Assembly: GCA_944385415.1 (NCBI GenBank)
Contig: CALWXC010000003.1
Span: 1 to 64,000, forward strand
DNA: 64,000 nt
Origin: an uncultured Oscillospiraceae bacterium
GTDB taxonomy: Bacteria; Bacillota; Clostridia; Oscillospirales; Oscillospiraceae
Direction: 5' to 3'
In this document: positions 1 to 8,804 of the stretch, in pieces
Layout of the letters: each line of letters begins with the position of its first letter
Numbering within the stretch: the stretch's first letter is position 1
Position numbers and translations under genes: made by a program
Notes under the pieces: generated by a model
What the model saw: only the letters and a program-made list of their open reading frames with translations
What the model was told of the DNA's origin: nothing
Database searches by the model: none

Positions 1-59
1 CTGGGCATATCCGTCACCCCCACTAGTATTTTACCTCATAACTCTATATTTGTCAGGTT

Positions 60-1091
60 TTGTTAGGCACTCTAAATGATATGTTCAAAGTCCTCATGGA
101 TACGAAGATCCAGTTAAAGGCTTCTACACGGGCGAATTACGAATATCTTTGGAGCAACTATGTGAAGGATGAGCCGTTTGCCAACATTCCCCTGCCCAAC
201 ATCCGAAAGAGCGACATCCTGACATTTTACACGAAGCTTTTGAAAAAAGGCTTTGCGATCAATTCCTTGGAAAGCATCAATAACCTGATTCACCCCACGC
301 TTGAATTGGCGGTCGATGATGACTACATCCGAAAAAATCCAAGCAAAGGCGTCTACCGCTCTCTCAAAACAGAGGGAGCCGGGGCGCCCCCGAAGAAAAG
401 AATCGCGCTGACCATGACACAGCAGAAGAACTTCCTTCGGTTCATTTCCAAGTCACCGATGTATAGCCACTGGCTGCCTGTCATGGTCGTGTTGCTCGGT
501 ACGGGAATGCGTGTTGCGGAATGTACTGGCTTAACTAAAAATGATGTGGACCTGGAGAACAACACCATCTCTGTCAATCACAACTTGATCTATCGTGTGA
601 TCGATGGGAAAGCAGGTTTTCATATCACCACCCCTAAAACAGCCAGCGGCACCCGCACCATCCCTATCCTGTATCCGCAGGTTGCTGAACAGCTCCGCAC
701 ATTGATTGAAGTCATGGACACCCTCTATCCAGAAGACCTTGTGATGAATGGGTATCACGGTTTCCTTTTTAGGAATCGGGAAGGTTACTTTCTCAGTGCC
801 CATAATATCAATCGGGCCATCCAGCGTATCTCCATCGCCTACAACGCCGAAGAAATGGATCAGGCTGAACTGGAAGATCGTGAGCCGGAGCTGCTGCCGC
901 ATTTTAGCGTACATAACATGAGACACACATTCTGCACGCGGCTCTGTGAAAGCACGAATGACATCAAGTTTATCCAGCAGGTGATGGGCCACGCTGATTT
1001 TTCCACAACTATGGATATTTATACGCATATTACACAAGAAAACATGAGGGAAAAAGCAGAGGCAATCAAGGGTAATTTGGTGCTAATGTGA
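60..1091 (+). CDS. Tyrosine recombinase/integrase, probably N-terminally truncated
   Basis: Site-specific recombinase of the Tn916/phage integrase type. The SAM-like core-binding domain covers about residues 4-100 and the catalytic domain about 115-340. The full catalytic set is visible: R151 (GTGMRVAE), K193, H285 and R288 (HNMRHT), H311 (MGHADF) and the nucleophile Y321 (DIYTH). Family members usually carry 50-60 more N-terminal residues forming an arm-binding domain. Here the frame is closed by a TAA at 39-41 and opens with TTG at 60, so that domain is absent; an internal ATG at 81 is an alternative start. The catalytic half looks intact. The gene points at the convergent lysS 3' end and marks the right end of an integrated element lying outside the window. 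Recombinase identity is certain; start and activity are not. Confidence 0.9.
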   Translation: MLGTLNDMFKVLMDTKIQLKASTRANYEYLWSNYVKDEPFANIPLPNIRKSDILTFYTKLLKKGFAINSLESINNLIHPTLELAVDDDYIRKNPSKGVYRSLKTEGAGAPPKKRIALTMTQQKNFLRFISKSPMYSHWLPVMVVLLGTGMRVAECTGLTKNDVDLENNTISVNHNLIYRVIDGKAGFHITTPKTASGTRTIPILYPQVAEQLRTLIEVMDTLYPEDLVMNGYHGFLFRNREGYFLSAHNINRAIQRISIAYNAEEMDQAELEDREPELLPHFSVHNMRHTFCTRLCESTNDIKFIQQVMGHADFSTTMDIYTHITQENMREKAEAIKGNLVLM

Positions 1092-1102
1092 AAATTGCAA
1101 AA

Positions 1103-1139
1103 AAGGGCAAATCCGCATAAAAAACACGGATTTGCCCTT
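1103..1139. terminator. Intrinsic terminator after integrase
   Basis: A perfect 13-bp inverted repeat (1103-1115 with 1127-1139) encloses an A-rich loop. It lies 12 bp after the integrase stop and has A/T tracts on both sides, so it could also act on transcripts arriving from lysS. Confidence 0.8.
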
Positions 1140-1148
1140 CATTTTGGC

Positions 1149-1244
1149 CCGTCTGATGCCGTCTGATTTCAAGCAAAAGTTGTAGAAAAGTTGTAGTTGT
1201 AAGCCCTTTTTACTACATCTTGTGCCGTCCTGTTTCGTCAGACG
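1149..1244. repeat. Short direct repeats between integrase and lysS, possible recombinase arm sites
   Basis: Two direct copies of CCGTCTGAT lie at 1149-1157 and 1159-1167, and the motif recurs inverted near 1238-1244. A perfect tandem pair of AAAAGTTGTAG lies at 1175-1185 and 1186-1196. Short direct repeats beside an integrase gene are typical of arm-type recombinase binding sites. The attachment core cannot be named without the other element end. The rest of 1140-1261 holds no gene. Confidence 0.45.
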
Positions 1245-1261
1245 CTATATATTGTGGAATT

Positions 1262-2761
1262 TTAGTCCAAAGGCTTCATCGTGGGGAACAGAATCACATC
1301 ACGGATGGAATCAGCGCCGGTCAGCAACATGACACAGCGGTCAATGCCGATACCCAGGCCGCCCGTGGGAGGCATACCGTATTCCAAGGCCGTCAGGAAA
1401 TCCTCGTCCATCATACCGGCCTCATCGTCGCCCTTATCCCGCAGCTCCACCTGCTTCTGGAAACGGCCACGCTGATCAATGGGGTCATTGAGCTCGGAAA
1501 ACGCATTGCCCATTTCACTGTGGCAGATGAACAGCTCAAAGCGCTCCGTCAGGCGGGGGTCCTTGGGGGACCGCTTGGCCAACGGGGACACATCCACCGG
1601 GTGCATAGTGATAAAGGTCGGCTGAATCAGCTGCTTTTCCACCCGCTGGTCAAAGCACTCGTACAGGGCGTTGCCCCAGGTCTTATCCGCCGTCTCCGGC
1701 AGCTCCACGCCGATGGCAGCAGCAGCGGCCACGGCCTCCTCATCGCTGTCAATGGCCATAAAGTCGATGCCGCAATACTTCTTGACGGCTTCGTGCATGG
1801 GCATACGGGGCCAGCCGGGCACCAGATTGATCTTCTCGCCCTGCCATTCCACCTCATAGGTGCCCAGCAGCTTCTGCGCGGCAGAAGTCAGCAGATCCTC
1901 AAAGAGGTCCATCATATCATTGAAATCCGCATATGCCTGGTAGAGCTCAATGGTGGTAAACTCCGGGTTGTGCTTGGGGTCCATACCCTCATTGCGGAAA
2001 ATACGGCCAATTTCGTACACACGGTCCATGCCACCGACAATCAGCCGCTTCAAGGGCAGCTCGGTGGCAATGCGCATATACATATCAATATCCAGCGTAT
2101 TGTGGTGCGTGATAAAGGGCCGGGCCGTCGCGCCGCCGGAAATGGTGTTCAGAACCGGCGTCTCTACTTCCATGTAGCCGCGGTTATCCATAAAGTCACG
2201 GACATGCTTGATGAACTTGGAACGAATCTCGAAGTTCTTGCGGACCTCGGGATTGACAATCAAATCCACATAGCGCTGGCGATACCGGGTCTCCTTGTCG
2301 GTCAGACCGTGGAACTTCTCAGGCAGCGGCAGCAGAGATTTGCTCAGCAGCGTCACCTTTTCCGCCCGGACGCTCATTTCACCCCGCTGGGTACGGAACA
2401 CTGTACCATCAATGCCGACAATATCACCGATATCATATTTCTTGAAGAGATTATAGCACTCCTCGCCCACTTCGTCCTTTCGGACGTACAGCTGAATCCG
2501 GCCGGTCTTGTCCTGCAAATCGCAGAAGCTAACCTTACCCATGCCGCGCTTGCTCATAAGACGGCCGGCCACGGACACCGGCTGGTTCTCCATGGCGTCA
2601 AAGTTGGCCTTGATGGCAGCGCTGTCACTGGTGACCGTAAATTTTGTCAGCTGGAACGGGTCATTGCCGCTCTCCTGCAGCTGGCTCAGCTTCTCCCGGC
2701 GGATGCGCACCTGATCGCTGTACGACACCTCGGGCTGTTCATTTCTCTTTTCTTCAGACAC
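1262..2761 (-). CDS. lysS: Lysyl-tRNA synthetase, class II
   Basis: Charges tRNA-Lys with lysine in the cytoplasm. The 499-residue protein has an OB-fold anticodon-binding domain (about 62-140) and a class II catalytic core. Motif 2 is at about 254-275 ([15 protein letters not shown]) and motif 3 is at the C-terminus ([10 protein letters not shown]). The GTG start is fixed by AAGGAGG seven bases upstream. It lies 21 bp after greA and is probably cotranscribed with it. Length and motifs are normal for the family. Confidence 0.97.
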   Translation of the reverse strand: MSEEKRNEQPEVSYSDQVRIRREKLSQLQESGNDPFQLTKFTVTSDSAAIKANFDAMENQPVSVAGRLMSKRGMGKVSFCDLQDKTGRIQLYVRKDEVGEECYNLFKKYDIGDIVGIDGTVFRTQRGEMSVRAEKVTLLSKSLLPLPEKFHGLTDKETRYRQRYVDLIVNPEVRKNFEIRSKFIKHVRDFMDNRGYMEVETPVLNTISGGATARPFITHHNTLDIDMYMRIATELPLKRLIVGGMDRVYEIGRIFRNEGMDPKHNPEFTTIELYQAYADFNDMMDLFEDLLTSAAQKLLGTYEVEWQGEKINLVPGWPRMPMHEAVKKYCGIDFMAIDSDEEAVAAAAAIGVELPETADKTWGNALYECFDQRVEKQLIQPTFITMHPVDVSPLAKRSPKDPRLTERFELFICHSEMGNAFSELNDPIDQRGRFQKQVELRDKGDDEAGMMDEDFLTALEYGMPPTGGLGIGIDRCVMLLTGADSIRDVILFPTMKPLD

Positions 2762-2782
2762 TGGGTTACCTCCTTTGCCGTA

Positions 2783-3265
2783 TCAGGCCTTCTTCTCCAC
2801 AGAGATGATTTTGAACTTCAGCATGCCCACCGGGGCCTCCACTTCCACCGTGTCGCCCTCGGTCTTGCCCACCATGGCGCGGCCAAAGGGAGAGTCGTCG
2901 GAGATGCAGCCCTCCATGGGGTTGGCCTCCTGAGAGCCGACGATGGTATAGGTCTCCGTCTCGTCCACGTCCAGATCCAGGACGGTGACAACACAGCCCA
3001 GGCCAATGCGGCCGCTGTTTTCCTCGCTGGCGTCGTCGATGATGACGGCATGGGCCAGAATGTTCTCCACCTCGGCAATGCGGCCGTAGAGTTTAGCCTG
3101 TTCGTTCTTGGCCTCGTCATATTCACTGTTCTCAGAGAGGTCACCAAAACTGCGGGCCTCTTTCAGATGCTCTGCCACCTCTTTTTCCCGGGTGGTTTTC
3201 AGATAGTGGAGCTCGTCCTCCAGCTGCTTCAGGCGGGCGCTGCTGATCTTGTATTCCTTAGCCAT
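2783..3265 (-). CDS. greA: Transcription elongation factor GreA
   Basis: Rescues backtracked RNA polymerase by stimulating cleavage of the transcript 3' end. The 160-residue product has the usual N-terminal coiled-coil hairpin (about 1-75) carrying acidic tip residues, followed by an FKBP-like C-terminal domain. The frame is open further upstream. The ATG at 3265, which starts MAKEYKIS, is chosen because GGAAGG lies about nine bases before it and because it gives the normal family length. It precedes lysS and sits behind a clear promoter. Confidence 0.95.
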   Translation of the reverse strand: MAKEYKISSARLKQLEDELHYLKTTREKEVAEHLKEARSFGDLSENSEYDEAKNEQAKLYGRIAEVENILAHAVIIDDASEENSGRIGLGCVVTVLDLDVDETETYTIVGSQEANPMEGCISDDSPFGRAMVGKTEGDTVEVEAPVGMLKFKIISVEKKA

Positions 3266-3334
3266 AGATACGATCCTTCCAAATTTTATCATTTATTGTA
3301 CAGACAAAGATTTGTCTGATGCGTTATCCTGTTG

Positions 3335-3363
3335 ATTATAGAAGATTCCGGTTCCTTCGTCAA
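3335..3363 (-). promoter_or_regulatory. Sigma-A-type promoter for greA-lysS
   Basis: On the minus strand TTGACG (3358-3363) and a perfect TATAAT (3335-3340) are separated by 17 bp. It begins exactly at the stop codon of the upstream protease gene, so greA-lysS has its own start. Confidence 0.75.
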
Positions 3364-4535
3364 GTAGATTCTTGGAACAATGCCAGAGCGGCCTGCATCT
3401 GCGGGTCCTCTTCCATGGGCAGCTGATTGTAATACAGCTTGACGGCCTCTTCGTCGCTGAGCTCCACCACCACATCGGGAGTGATGCCCACGCCGGTGAG
3501 ACTGACACCCTTGGGCGTATAGTATTTGCCGATAGAAATGGCAATGGCCGAACCGTCGGACAGTGGGAACGTGCTCTGGAAATTGCCCTTGCCATACGTC
3601 TGGGTACCGACGATCTCCGCCGCGTCATACTCCTGCAAGGCCGCTGCAAAGAACTCCGCCGCCGAATAGGATTCGTTGTTGACCAGCACCGCCATAGGCA
3701 ATTCTACACAGGCGGCGTCGGATTCGTCAATTTCCTCCTCCCCGGCATAATCCACGCTGCGGAAGAGTACGCCCTCCGGCAGCAGATAGTCCAGCAATTC
3801 CACCAGTTCCGTTTTCATGCCGCCGGGGTTGTTGCGGACATCAAAAACAATGGCCTTCGCGCCTTCGGACTGGGCCTGTTCCACTGCGGCAATGCTCTGA
3901 CGGGCACAATCGGCGTCAAAATTGGCAATGGTAATGACCGCAATTTGATCCTCGGTCATGGTGTAGGTGGCCACTGCCTGTTGGACATTGCCCCGTTTCA
4001 GTGTCACATCGTAGGGTTCCCCGTCACGGGTCAAGGTCAGCTGCACCTCTGTCCCCTCTTCGCCCCGGACCCGGTTCACCGTTTCCTCCTGCCCCAGCTC
4101 CGTCACCGACTCTCCATCCACATGGGTCAGCACGTCGTCCACCTGGACGCCGCCTTGGTCGGCCGGTCCGCCGGCAGTCACTTCCATAATGCGAAACCCA
4201 TCCAGACCGTCTTCGGCTTGAATCGTAACACCGATACCCACGTAGGCGTTATTCATCTGCTCCAAATAGGCATCGTAATCGTCAGCGGAAATATAGTAGC
4301 TCCACTCGTCGCCGGTGGCGGCAATCATGCCGGCGGCAGCACCGTCGGCCAGCTGCTCCGGGTCGTATTCATCAATAAAGTACGCATCCAGATACCGGCT
4401 GATCTCCTCGGTCTTGGCCGTCCACGGCGTGGACAGCAGGGCGCTGCCCAACTCCTGGTACGTGATGCAGAATGTCACCGCCGCACTGGCGGCCATCAAT
4501 CCCAGAACCATGGCCACTTTCCAGAATTTTTTCAA
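3360..4535 (-). CDS. C-terminal processing peptidase, S41 family, PDZ-containing, membrane anchored
   Basis: CtpA/Prc-type serine protease expected to act outside the membrane on envelope or spore-coat substrates. From the chosen start there is an N-terminal membrane segment (about 5-27), a PDZ domain (about 95-185) and an S41 catalytic domain. The dyad is S291 (SYSAAEF) and K316 (YGKGNF), with the family's 25-residue spacing. The TTG at 4535 is preferred because GAAGGGAG lies seven bases before it; a frame starting at 4574 has no such site. The product is 391 aa. It follows the M23 hydrolase gene and could process it or the divisome, which is inference from position only. Confidence 0.9.
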   Translation of the reverse strand: MKKFWKVAMVLGLMAASAAVTFCITYQELGSALLSTPWTAKTEEISRYLDAYFIDEYDPEQLADGAAAGMIAATGDEWSYYISADDYDAYLEQMNNAYVGIGVTIQAEDGLDGFRIMEVTAGGPADQGGVQVDDVLTHVDGESVTELGQEETVNRVRGEEGTEVQLTLTRDGEPYDVTLKRGNVQQAVATYTMTEDQIAVITIANFDADCARQSIAAVEQAQSEGAKAIVFDVRNNPGGMKTELVELLDYLLPEGVLFRSVDYAGEEEIDESDAACVELPMAVLVNNESYSAAEFFAAALQEYDAAEIVGTQTYGKGNFQSTFPLSDGSAIAISIGKYYTPKGVSLTGVGITPDVVVELSDEEAVKLYYNQLPMEEDPQMQAALALFQEST

Positions 4536-4569
4536 GATATGACTCCCTTCTGCCATAAAATCAAGGACA

Positions 4570-4602
4570 CCCACAGTGTGTCCTCTCCGGGCACACTGTG
4601 GG
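4570..4602 (-). other. Hairpin between the M23 hydrolase and protease genes
   Basis: An 11-bp perfect inverted repeat (4570-4580 with 4592-4602) lies in the gap between the two genes. Only a broken T stretch follows it on the minus strand. It may be a weak terminator or a processing/attenuation stem that lowers protease expression. Confidence 0.5.
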
Positions 4603-4619
4603 GCTTTGAACGCTTCGGT

Positions 4620-5891
4620 TTAGATAGAGATGTAGTCCATGGGGTTGACATTGGCGCCGCCGTAGAACACCTCAAAGTGCAGGTGTGCGCCGGTGCTCCA
4701 TCCGGTGCTGCCCACGTAGCCGATGATGTCGCCCTGATTGACATAGTCACCCACAGAGACCACATAGTTGGTCATATGGGCATACAGGCTGCCGAAACCG
4801 TCGTTATGGCTGATGGAAACATAGTAGCCGTTGACGCTGCTATAGGTAGCCGTGGTCACCGTGCCGCTCTTGACGGCATAGATGGGCGTACCGGCGCCGG
4901 CGGCCAGGTCCACGCCGTAGTGCATGGAATAGTAGCCATAGATGGGATGCTCCCGGTAGCCGTAGGCACAGGACACATAGCAGCTGCCGGCCGGCAGCGG
5001 AGACACAAACCCGCTGCTGTTGGCGCCGCCGCTGGGACGGCTGATGTTACCGCTGGCGGCCTCCTGACGGGCCGCTTCAATCTCCCGCTGGGCCTCCTCA
5101 TCGGCCAGAGCGTCCTCATAAGCCTTCTGAGTCTCCAGAATCTGCTGACGGACTTCCTCTTCCATGGCGTCATACGTCTCGCTGGCGGCTTTCAGCTCGT
5201 CCTGCTTGCTCATGAGCTCGGTGATCATGGCATCGGCTTCGGCCCGCTGCTCGGACAGCTGCTGCTCCAGCACGTCCTGCTCGGCCTTGGCGGCCTCCAG
5301 CTCGGCGCGGCCTGCCTCCACTTCCGCCTTGGCGGCGGAAATCTGGTCGGCCACATCCCGCAGCTGCTGCAACATAATCTGGTCGGCTTCGCTGATCTCA
5401 TGGATCATATCAATGCGGTCCAGCAAGTCGGTGAAGCTGCTGGCATTGAACAGAACCGACCAATAGGACACGTTGCCCGTCTCCTCCATGGCCCGCAGAC
5501 GCAGCTTGTACTGCTCGTTGAGCTTCGTCTCGTTCTCCAGAGCCTGGTCCAGCTCCTCCTGTTTGGCGGCAATCAGCAGGTTATACTGCTGAATCTGCTG
5601 GTTCAGGTTCTCCACCTGCTGGCGGGTCAACTCGATCTGCTGGTCGATGTTGGCCTTCTTATCCACGATGGATTGGGTTTCCGATTGGTTGTCGGCAATC
5701 TGCTGCTGCAGGTCCGCCGCCTGTGCGGCAATTTCGTCGGCTTTACTCTGCAAGTCGTTGATCTTGTTTTTCAGCTCCGACGACGAGACCGCCGATACAG
5801 AAACCGGCAGCACACTGAGGAACACGCCGCCCAGCATCAGCACCGACAGAACAATGGCCACAATGGAAACGAGTAATTTGCGTTGTTTCAT
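4620..5891 (-). CDS. M23 murein hydrolase with long coiled coil (EnvC/PcsB/CwlO-like)
   Basis: Secreted peptidoglycan endopeptidase. Residues about 8-32 form a signal/anchor segment. Residues about 35-290 are a heptad-rich coiled coil (many Q/E/L), followed by a Gly/Ser linker and a C-terminal LytM/M23 domain. The zinc ligands H324 and D328 (HYGVD) and H403/H405 (HLHFE) are all present. The enzyme should therefore be active itself, unlike E. coli EnvC, which lacks them. It directly follows ftsE-ftsX. In other bacteria FtsEX controls coiled-coil murein hydrolases or their activators, so a FtsEX-gated hydrolase is the natural reading. An RBS (GGGAGG) precedes the ATG. Confidence 0.93.
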   Translation of the reverse strand: MKQRKLLVSIVAIVLSVLMLGGVFLSVLPVSVSAVSSSELKNKINDLQSKADEIAAQAADLQQQIADNQSETQSIVDKKANIDQQIELTRQQVENLNQQIQQYNLLIAAKQEELDQALENETKLNEQYKLRLRAMEETGNVSYWSVLFNASSFTDLLDRIDMIHEISEADQIMLQQLRDVADQISAAKAEVEAGRAELEAAKAEQDVLEQQLSEQRAEADAMITELMSKQDELKAASETYDAMEEEVRQQILETQKAYEDALADEEAQREIEAARQEAASGNISRPSGGANSSGFVSPLPAGSCYVSCAYGYREHPIYGYYSMHYGVDLAAGAGTPIYAVKSGTVTTATYSSVNGYYVSISHNDGFGSLYAHMTNYVVSVGDYVNQGDIIGYVGSTGWSTGAHLHFEVFYGGANVNPMDYISI

Positions 5892-5909
5892 GGTATGCCT
5901 CCCAGATGA

Positions 5910-6797
5910 TCAGACGTTCAGGAACTTACGGATGGAGAGAAGACTGCCGAAAACACCCACCATAAAGCCGGTGATGGCATAGGCAGCAATCATCAGATAC
6001 AGCACCTCGGAGAAGGGCACCACGGTGAACAGCTGCAGCGTATCCACCGAAGCAATGCGCTCCGCCACCAGCTTGTACAGGCCCCACTCCAGGAAGAACG
6101 CCACGGCAGCGCCGAACATGCCCAATATGAAACCTTCCACCACATAGGGCATCCGGATAAATCCGTTGGTGGCGCCCACCATGCGCATGACGGCAATTTC
6201 ATCCTTGCGGTCATACATGGCCAGCTTGACGGTATTGGAGATGATCAGCAGGGACACCACCAGCAGCACGGCGATGATGGCCACCGAAGCAATCCGCAGC
6301 ACATGCTGCAATGTGGTGAAGCCCTCAGAGATCTCATAGTGGGCCGATACATCGGCCACACCCTGAATCTGCCGCAGCTCGTTTTCCGTCTCCCGCATGA
6401 GGGTGTTGTCCTCCAGGGTGATCACAAACCGATCCCGCAGGGTATCGGATTGCAGGCCCGCAAAGGCTTCGGGATCGTTCTGTTCCTCTATAAAGTTTTG
6501 CAATGCCTCTTCCTTGGAGACAAATTGGGCGTTATGAACGTTTCCAATCATATTGATCTGGGACCCGACGCTTTTGGCCTGATCCTCCGTATAGGTCTCG
6601 TCGATATAGACGATCATTTCATTTTCCTGTTCCAGCTCCGTCACCATCACGCTGAGGTTGTACAGAATCAGACTGAAGCTGCCCATGATGATCAAACAGG
6701 CAACGGTGACGCAGACCGCCGCGAAGGACATAAAGCCGTGGAGGAAAATCCCCCGGACGCCTTCGCGGATCAGATAACCAAATTTATTCCTCTTCAT
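5910..6797 (-). CDS. ftsX: Cell division protein FtsX (permease-like)
   Basis: Membrane half of the FtsEX complex. The 295-residue protein has a first transmembrane segment at about 21-45 and an extracytoplasmic loop to about 165 that would contact the murein hydrolase. Three more segments follow at about 168-190, 220-240 and 262-285. Its start overlaps the ftsE stop by 14 bp, implying translational coupling. The hydrolase gene follows after 18 bp. Confidence 0.95.
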   Translation of the reverse strand: MKRNKFGYLIREGVRGIFLHGFMSFAAVCVTVACLIIMGSFSLILYNLSVMVTELEQENEMIVYIDETYTEDQAKSVGSQINMIGNVHNAQFVSKEEALQNFIEEQNDPEAFAGLQSDTLRDRFVITLEDNTLMRETENELRQIQGVADVSAHYEISEGFTTLQHVLRIASVAIIAVLLVVSLLIISNTVKLAMYDRKDEIAVMRMVGATNGFIRMPYVVEGFILGMFGAAVAFFLEWGLYKLVAERIASVDTLQLFTVVPFSEVLYLMIAAYAITGFMVGVFGSLLSIRKFLNV

Positions 6798-7473
6798 ACG
6801 TATAGTACCCGTCCATTCCGTCGCTGATGATTTTGCCTTCGTCGATGGCCACCACGCGCTTGGTAAAGCGGTTGACCAGATCCCGTTCGTGGGTAACCAC
6901 CAGGACGGTGGTGCCCAGGGCGTTGATGTGCTCCAGCAGCATCATAATCTCCAGAGAGCGGGCCGGGTCCAGATTACCCGTAGGCTCGTCGGCGATGATG
7001 ATGGAGGGATTGTTGACCAGCGCTCTGGCAATGGCCACACGCTGCTGTTCGCCGCCGGACAGTTCATTGGGCAGGCGGTGGCCCTTCTTGTCCAGGCCAA
7101 CCAATCCCAGCACATAGGACACCCGCTTGTGAATGACCTTTTCCCTAGCGCCCACCACACGGATGGCAAACGCCACGTTTTCATAGACCGTCTTGTTCTC
7201 AATGAGCCGGAAGTCCTGGAACACCACGCCCAGGGTACGGCGCATAAATGGGATGGAACTCTGTTTGATGGATTCCACTTTAAAGCCGTTGACCTGTACC
7301 GAGCCGGAGGTTGGACGCAGCTCCGCCGTCATCAGCTTGATGAGGGTGGACTTGCCGGAGCCGGACGGTCCCACCAGAAAGACGAACTCTCCATCGTCGA
7401 TGCGAAGATTCACACCCCGCAGCGCCTTGGTGCCGTTGTCGTAGGTTTTCTTTACGTTCTGAAACTCAATCAT
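6784..7473 (-). CDS. ftsE: Cell division ATP-binding protein FtsE
   Basis: Cytoplasmic ATPase of FtsEX. The 229-aa product shows Walker A GPSGSGKST (35-43), the ABC signature LSGGEQQR (138-145) and Walker B with the catalytic Glu (IIIADEP, 158-164). ATP hydrolysis is expected to be transmitted through FtsX to the extracellular hydrolase. GGAG lies shortly before the ATG. Confidence 0.96.
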   Translation of the reverse strand: MIEFQNVKKTYDNGTKALRGVNLRIDDGEFVFLVGPSGSGKSTLIKLMTAELRPTSGSVQVNGFKVESIKQSSIPFMRRTLGVVFQDFRLIENKTVYENVAFAIRVVGAREKVIHKRVSYVLGLVGLDKKGHRLPNELSGGEQQRVAIARALVNNPSIIIADEPTGNLDPARSLEIMMLLEHINALGTTVLVVTHERDLVNRFTKRVVAIDEGKIISDGMDGYYTYEEE

Positions 7474-7495
7474 GTCATCACTCCAGAAAGTATAC

Positions 7496-8590
7496 TCAGA
7501 TCAGACGGTTTTCCCTGGACACCAGGTACTTCTTGACCATCAGGGCCACCTTGAAGATGATGGCGTGGTCAAACTCCCGCAGATCCAGGCCCGTCAGCTT
7601 CTTGATCTTCTCCAGGCGATACACCAGGGTGTTGCGGTGGACGAAGAGCTTGCGGGATGTCTCCGAAACGTTCAGATTGTTCTCAAAGAACTTGTTGATG
7701 GTGAACAGCGTCTCCTGGTCGAGAGAATCAATGGAGTTTTTCTTGAAGACCTCAGACAGGAAAATCTCACATAGGGTGGTGGGCAGCTGGTAGATCAATC
7801 GCCCGATACCCAGATTCTCATAGCTGAGAATGCTCTTTTCCGTGTCAAAGACCTTCCCCACCTCAATGGCCACCTGGGCCTCCTTATAGGCGTCGGCCAG
7901 TTCCCGCAGGTGGTTGGCGATGGTGCCGATGCCGATGGCCGTCTTGATAAACAGCTCTGCCTTGAGGGTATCCTCCACCGACTGGGCGATCTTAAACAGC
8001 TCCGCGCTCTCCACATTGGCCGGAACCTGCTTGACAATGGCAATATCCGTCTCATTGATGCTGAGCACAAAGTCCTGCTGCTTATCGGTGAACATATTTT
8101 GCAGCACATCCACCGCCGCCACGTCGGCCCGGCCGATCTGGCGAATCAGAAACACGGCCCGCTGCACATCGGTGGCAAAATGCAGCTCTTTGGCCCGGAT
8201 GTAAATATCGCCCGGCAAAATATTGTCGGTGATGATGTTCTTGACAAAGGTGCCCTTGTCGTGCTTTTCCTCATAATAGGTCTTGGCGCCGTTGAGCGCC
8301 ACATAGGCCATAATGCACAGGCTTCTGGCCGCCTCGTCGTCGCCGTCGGTAAAAACGGCGTAATCAAAATAAGAACTCCAGCTGGACAGCGGTTTGAACG
8401 TCTTCTTATCCACAATGACAATGGAGTCCGGCGCACTGTTGAGCTTGATGACTGCGTCCGACCATTTCTCCCCGATCATGGCAGTATCACTGCACGAAAT
8501 CACATTACCATCAGAGTCGATGACGCCGATCATACGATCAGTGGCATCCTTCATCTGGACGATGACGCTCTGAAACACCCGACTGGACAT
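7496..8590 (-). CDS. PucR/CdaR-family helix-turn-helix transcriptional regulator
   Basis: The 364-residue protein has a sensor-like N-terminal region (about 1-180), a middle part resembling the degenerate GGDEF-like domain of the family, and a C-terminal PucR-type HTH (about 305-355, RNTLVYRLEKIKKLTGL). Family members are usually activators of purine, sugar-diacid or amino-acid catabolism genes. It is therefore unexpected directly upstream (22 bp) of ftsE and in the same direction. It may be cotranscribed with the division genes. The ligand is unknown. An RBS AGGGGAGGG precedes the ATG. Confidence 0.85.
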   Translation of the reverse strand: MSSRVFQSVIVQMKDATDRMIGVIDSDGNVISCSDTAMIGEKWSDAVIKLNSAPDSIVIVDKKTFKPLSSWSSYFDYAVFTDGDDEAARSLCIMAYVALNGAKTYYEEKHDKGTFVKNIITDNILPGDIYIRAKELHFATDVQRAVFLIRQIGRADVAAVDVLQNMFTDKQQDFVLSINETDIAIVKQVPANVESAELFKIAQSVEDTLKAELFIKTAIGIGTIANHLRELADAYKEAQVAIEVGKVFDTEKSILSYENLGIGRLIYQLPTTLCEIFLSEVFKKNSIDSLDQETLFTINKFFENNLNVSETSRKLFVHRNTLVYRLEKIKKLTGLDLREFDHAIIFKVALMVKKYLVSRENRLI

Positions 8591-8751
8591 ACGATGCCCT
8601 CCCCTTCAAAATAACGCATAACAACGGAATACACAAATATTCACATAGATTCTACAATGCTTTTGTCCATATTTCAAGAGGTATTTGACATTTTATTTCA
8701 AAATGGTCGCCGATATTTGTTTCTTTTTGCCATATGCCACCGGAAACGTAC

Positions 8752-8791
8752 CGATTTTTCAGGAAAACCGCGGTCTTTTCCCGAAAAATCG
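8752..8791. repeat. Long inverted repeat in the rsuA-regulator gap
   Basis: A 16-bp inverted repeat with one mismatch (8752-8767 with 8776-8791) surrounds an 8-base GC-rich loop. There is no run of T after it on the minus strand, so it does not look like a standard terminator for rsuA. The rest of 8591-8804 holds no gene. Confidence 0.5.
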
Positions 8792-8804
8792 TTGTGCATA
8801 ATGA

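Noticed and set aside
1220-3319. Long plus-strand open frame opposite lysS-greA
   Set aside because: Shadow of two well-identified minus-strand genes; His/Gly/Leu-rich nonsense composition and no RBS.
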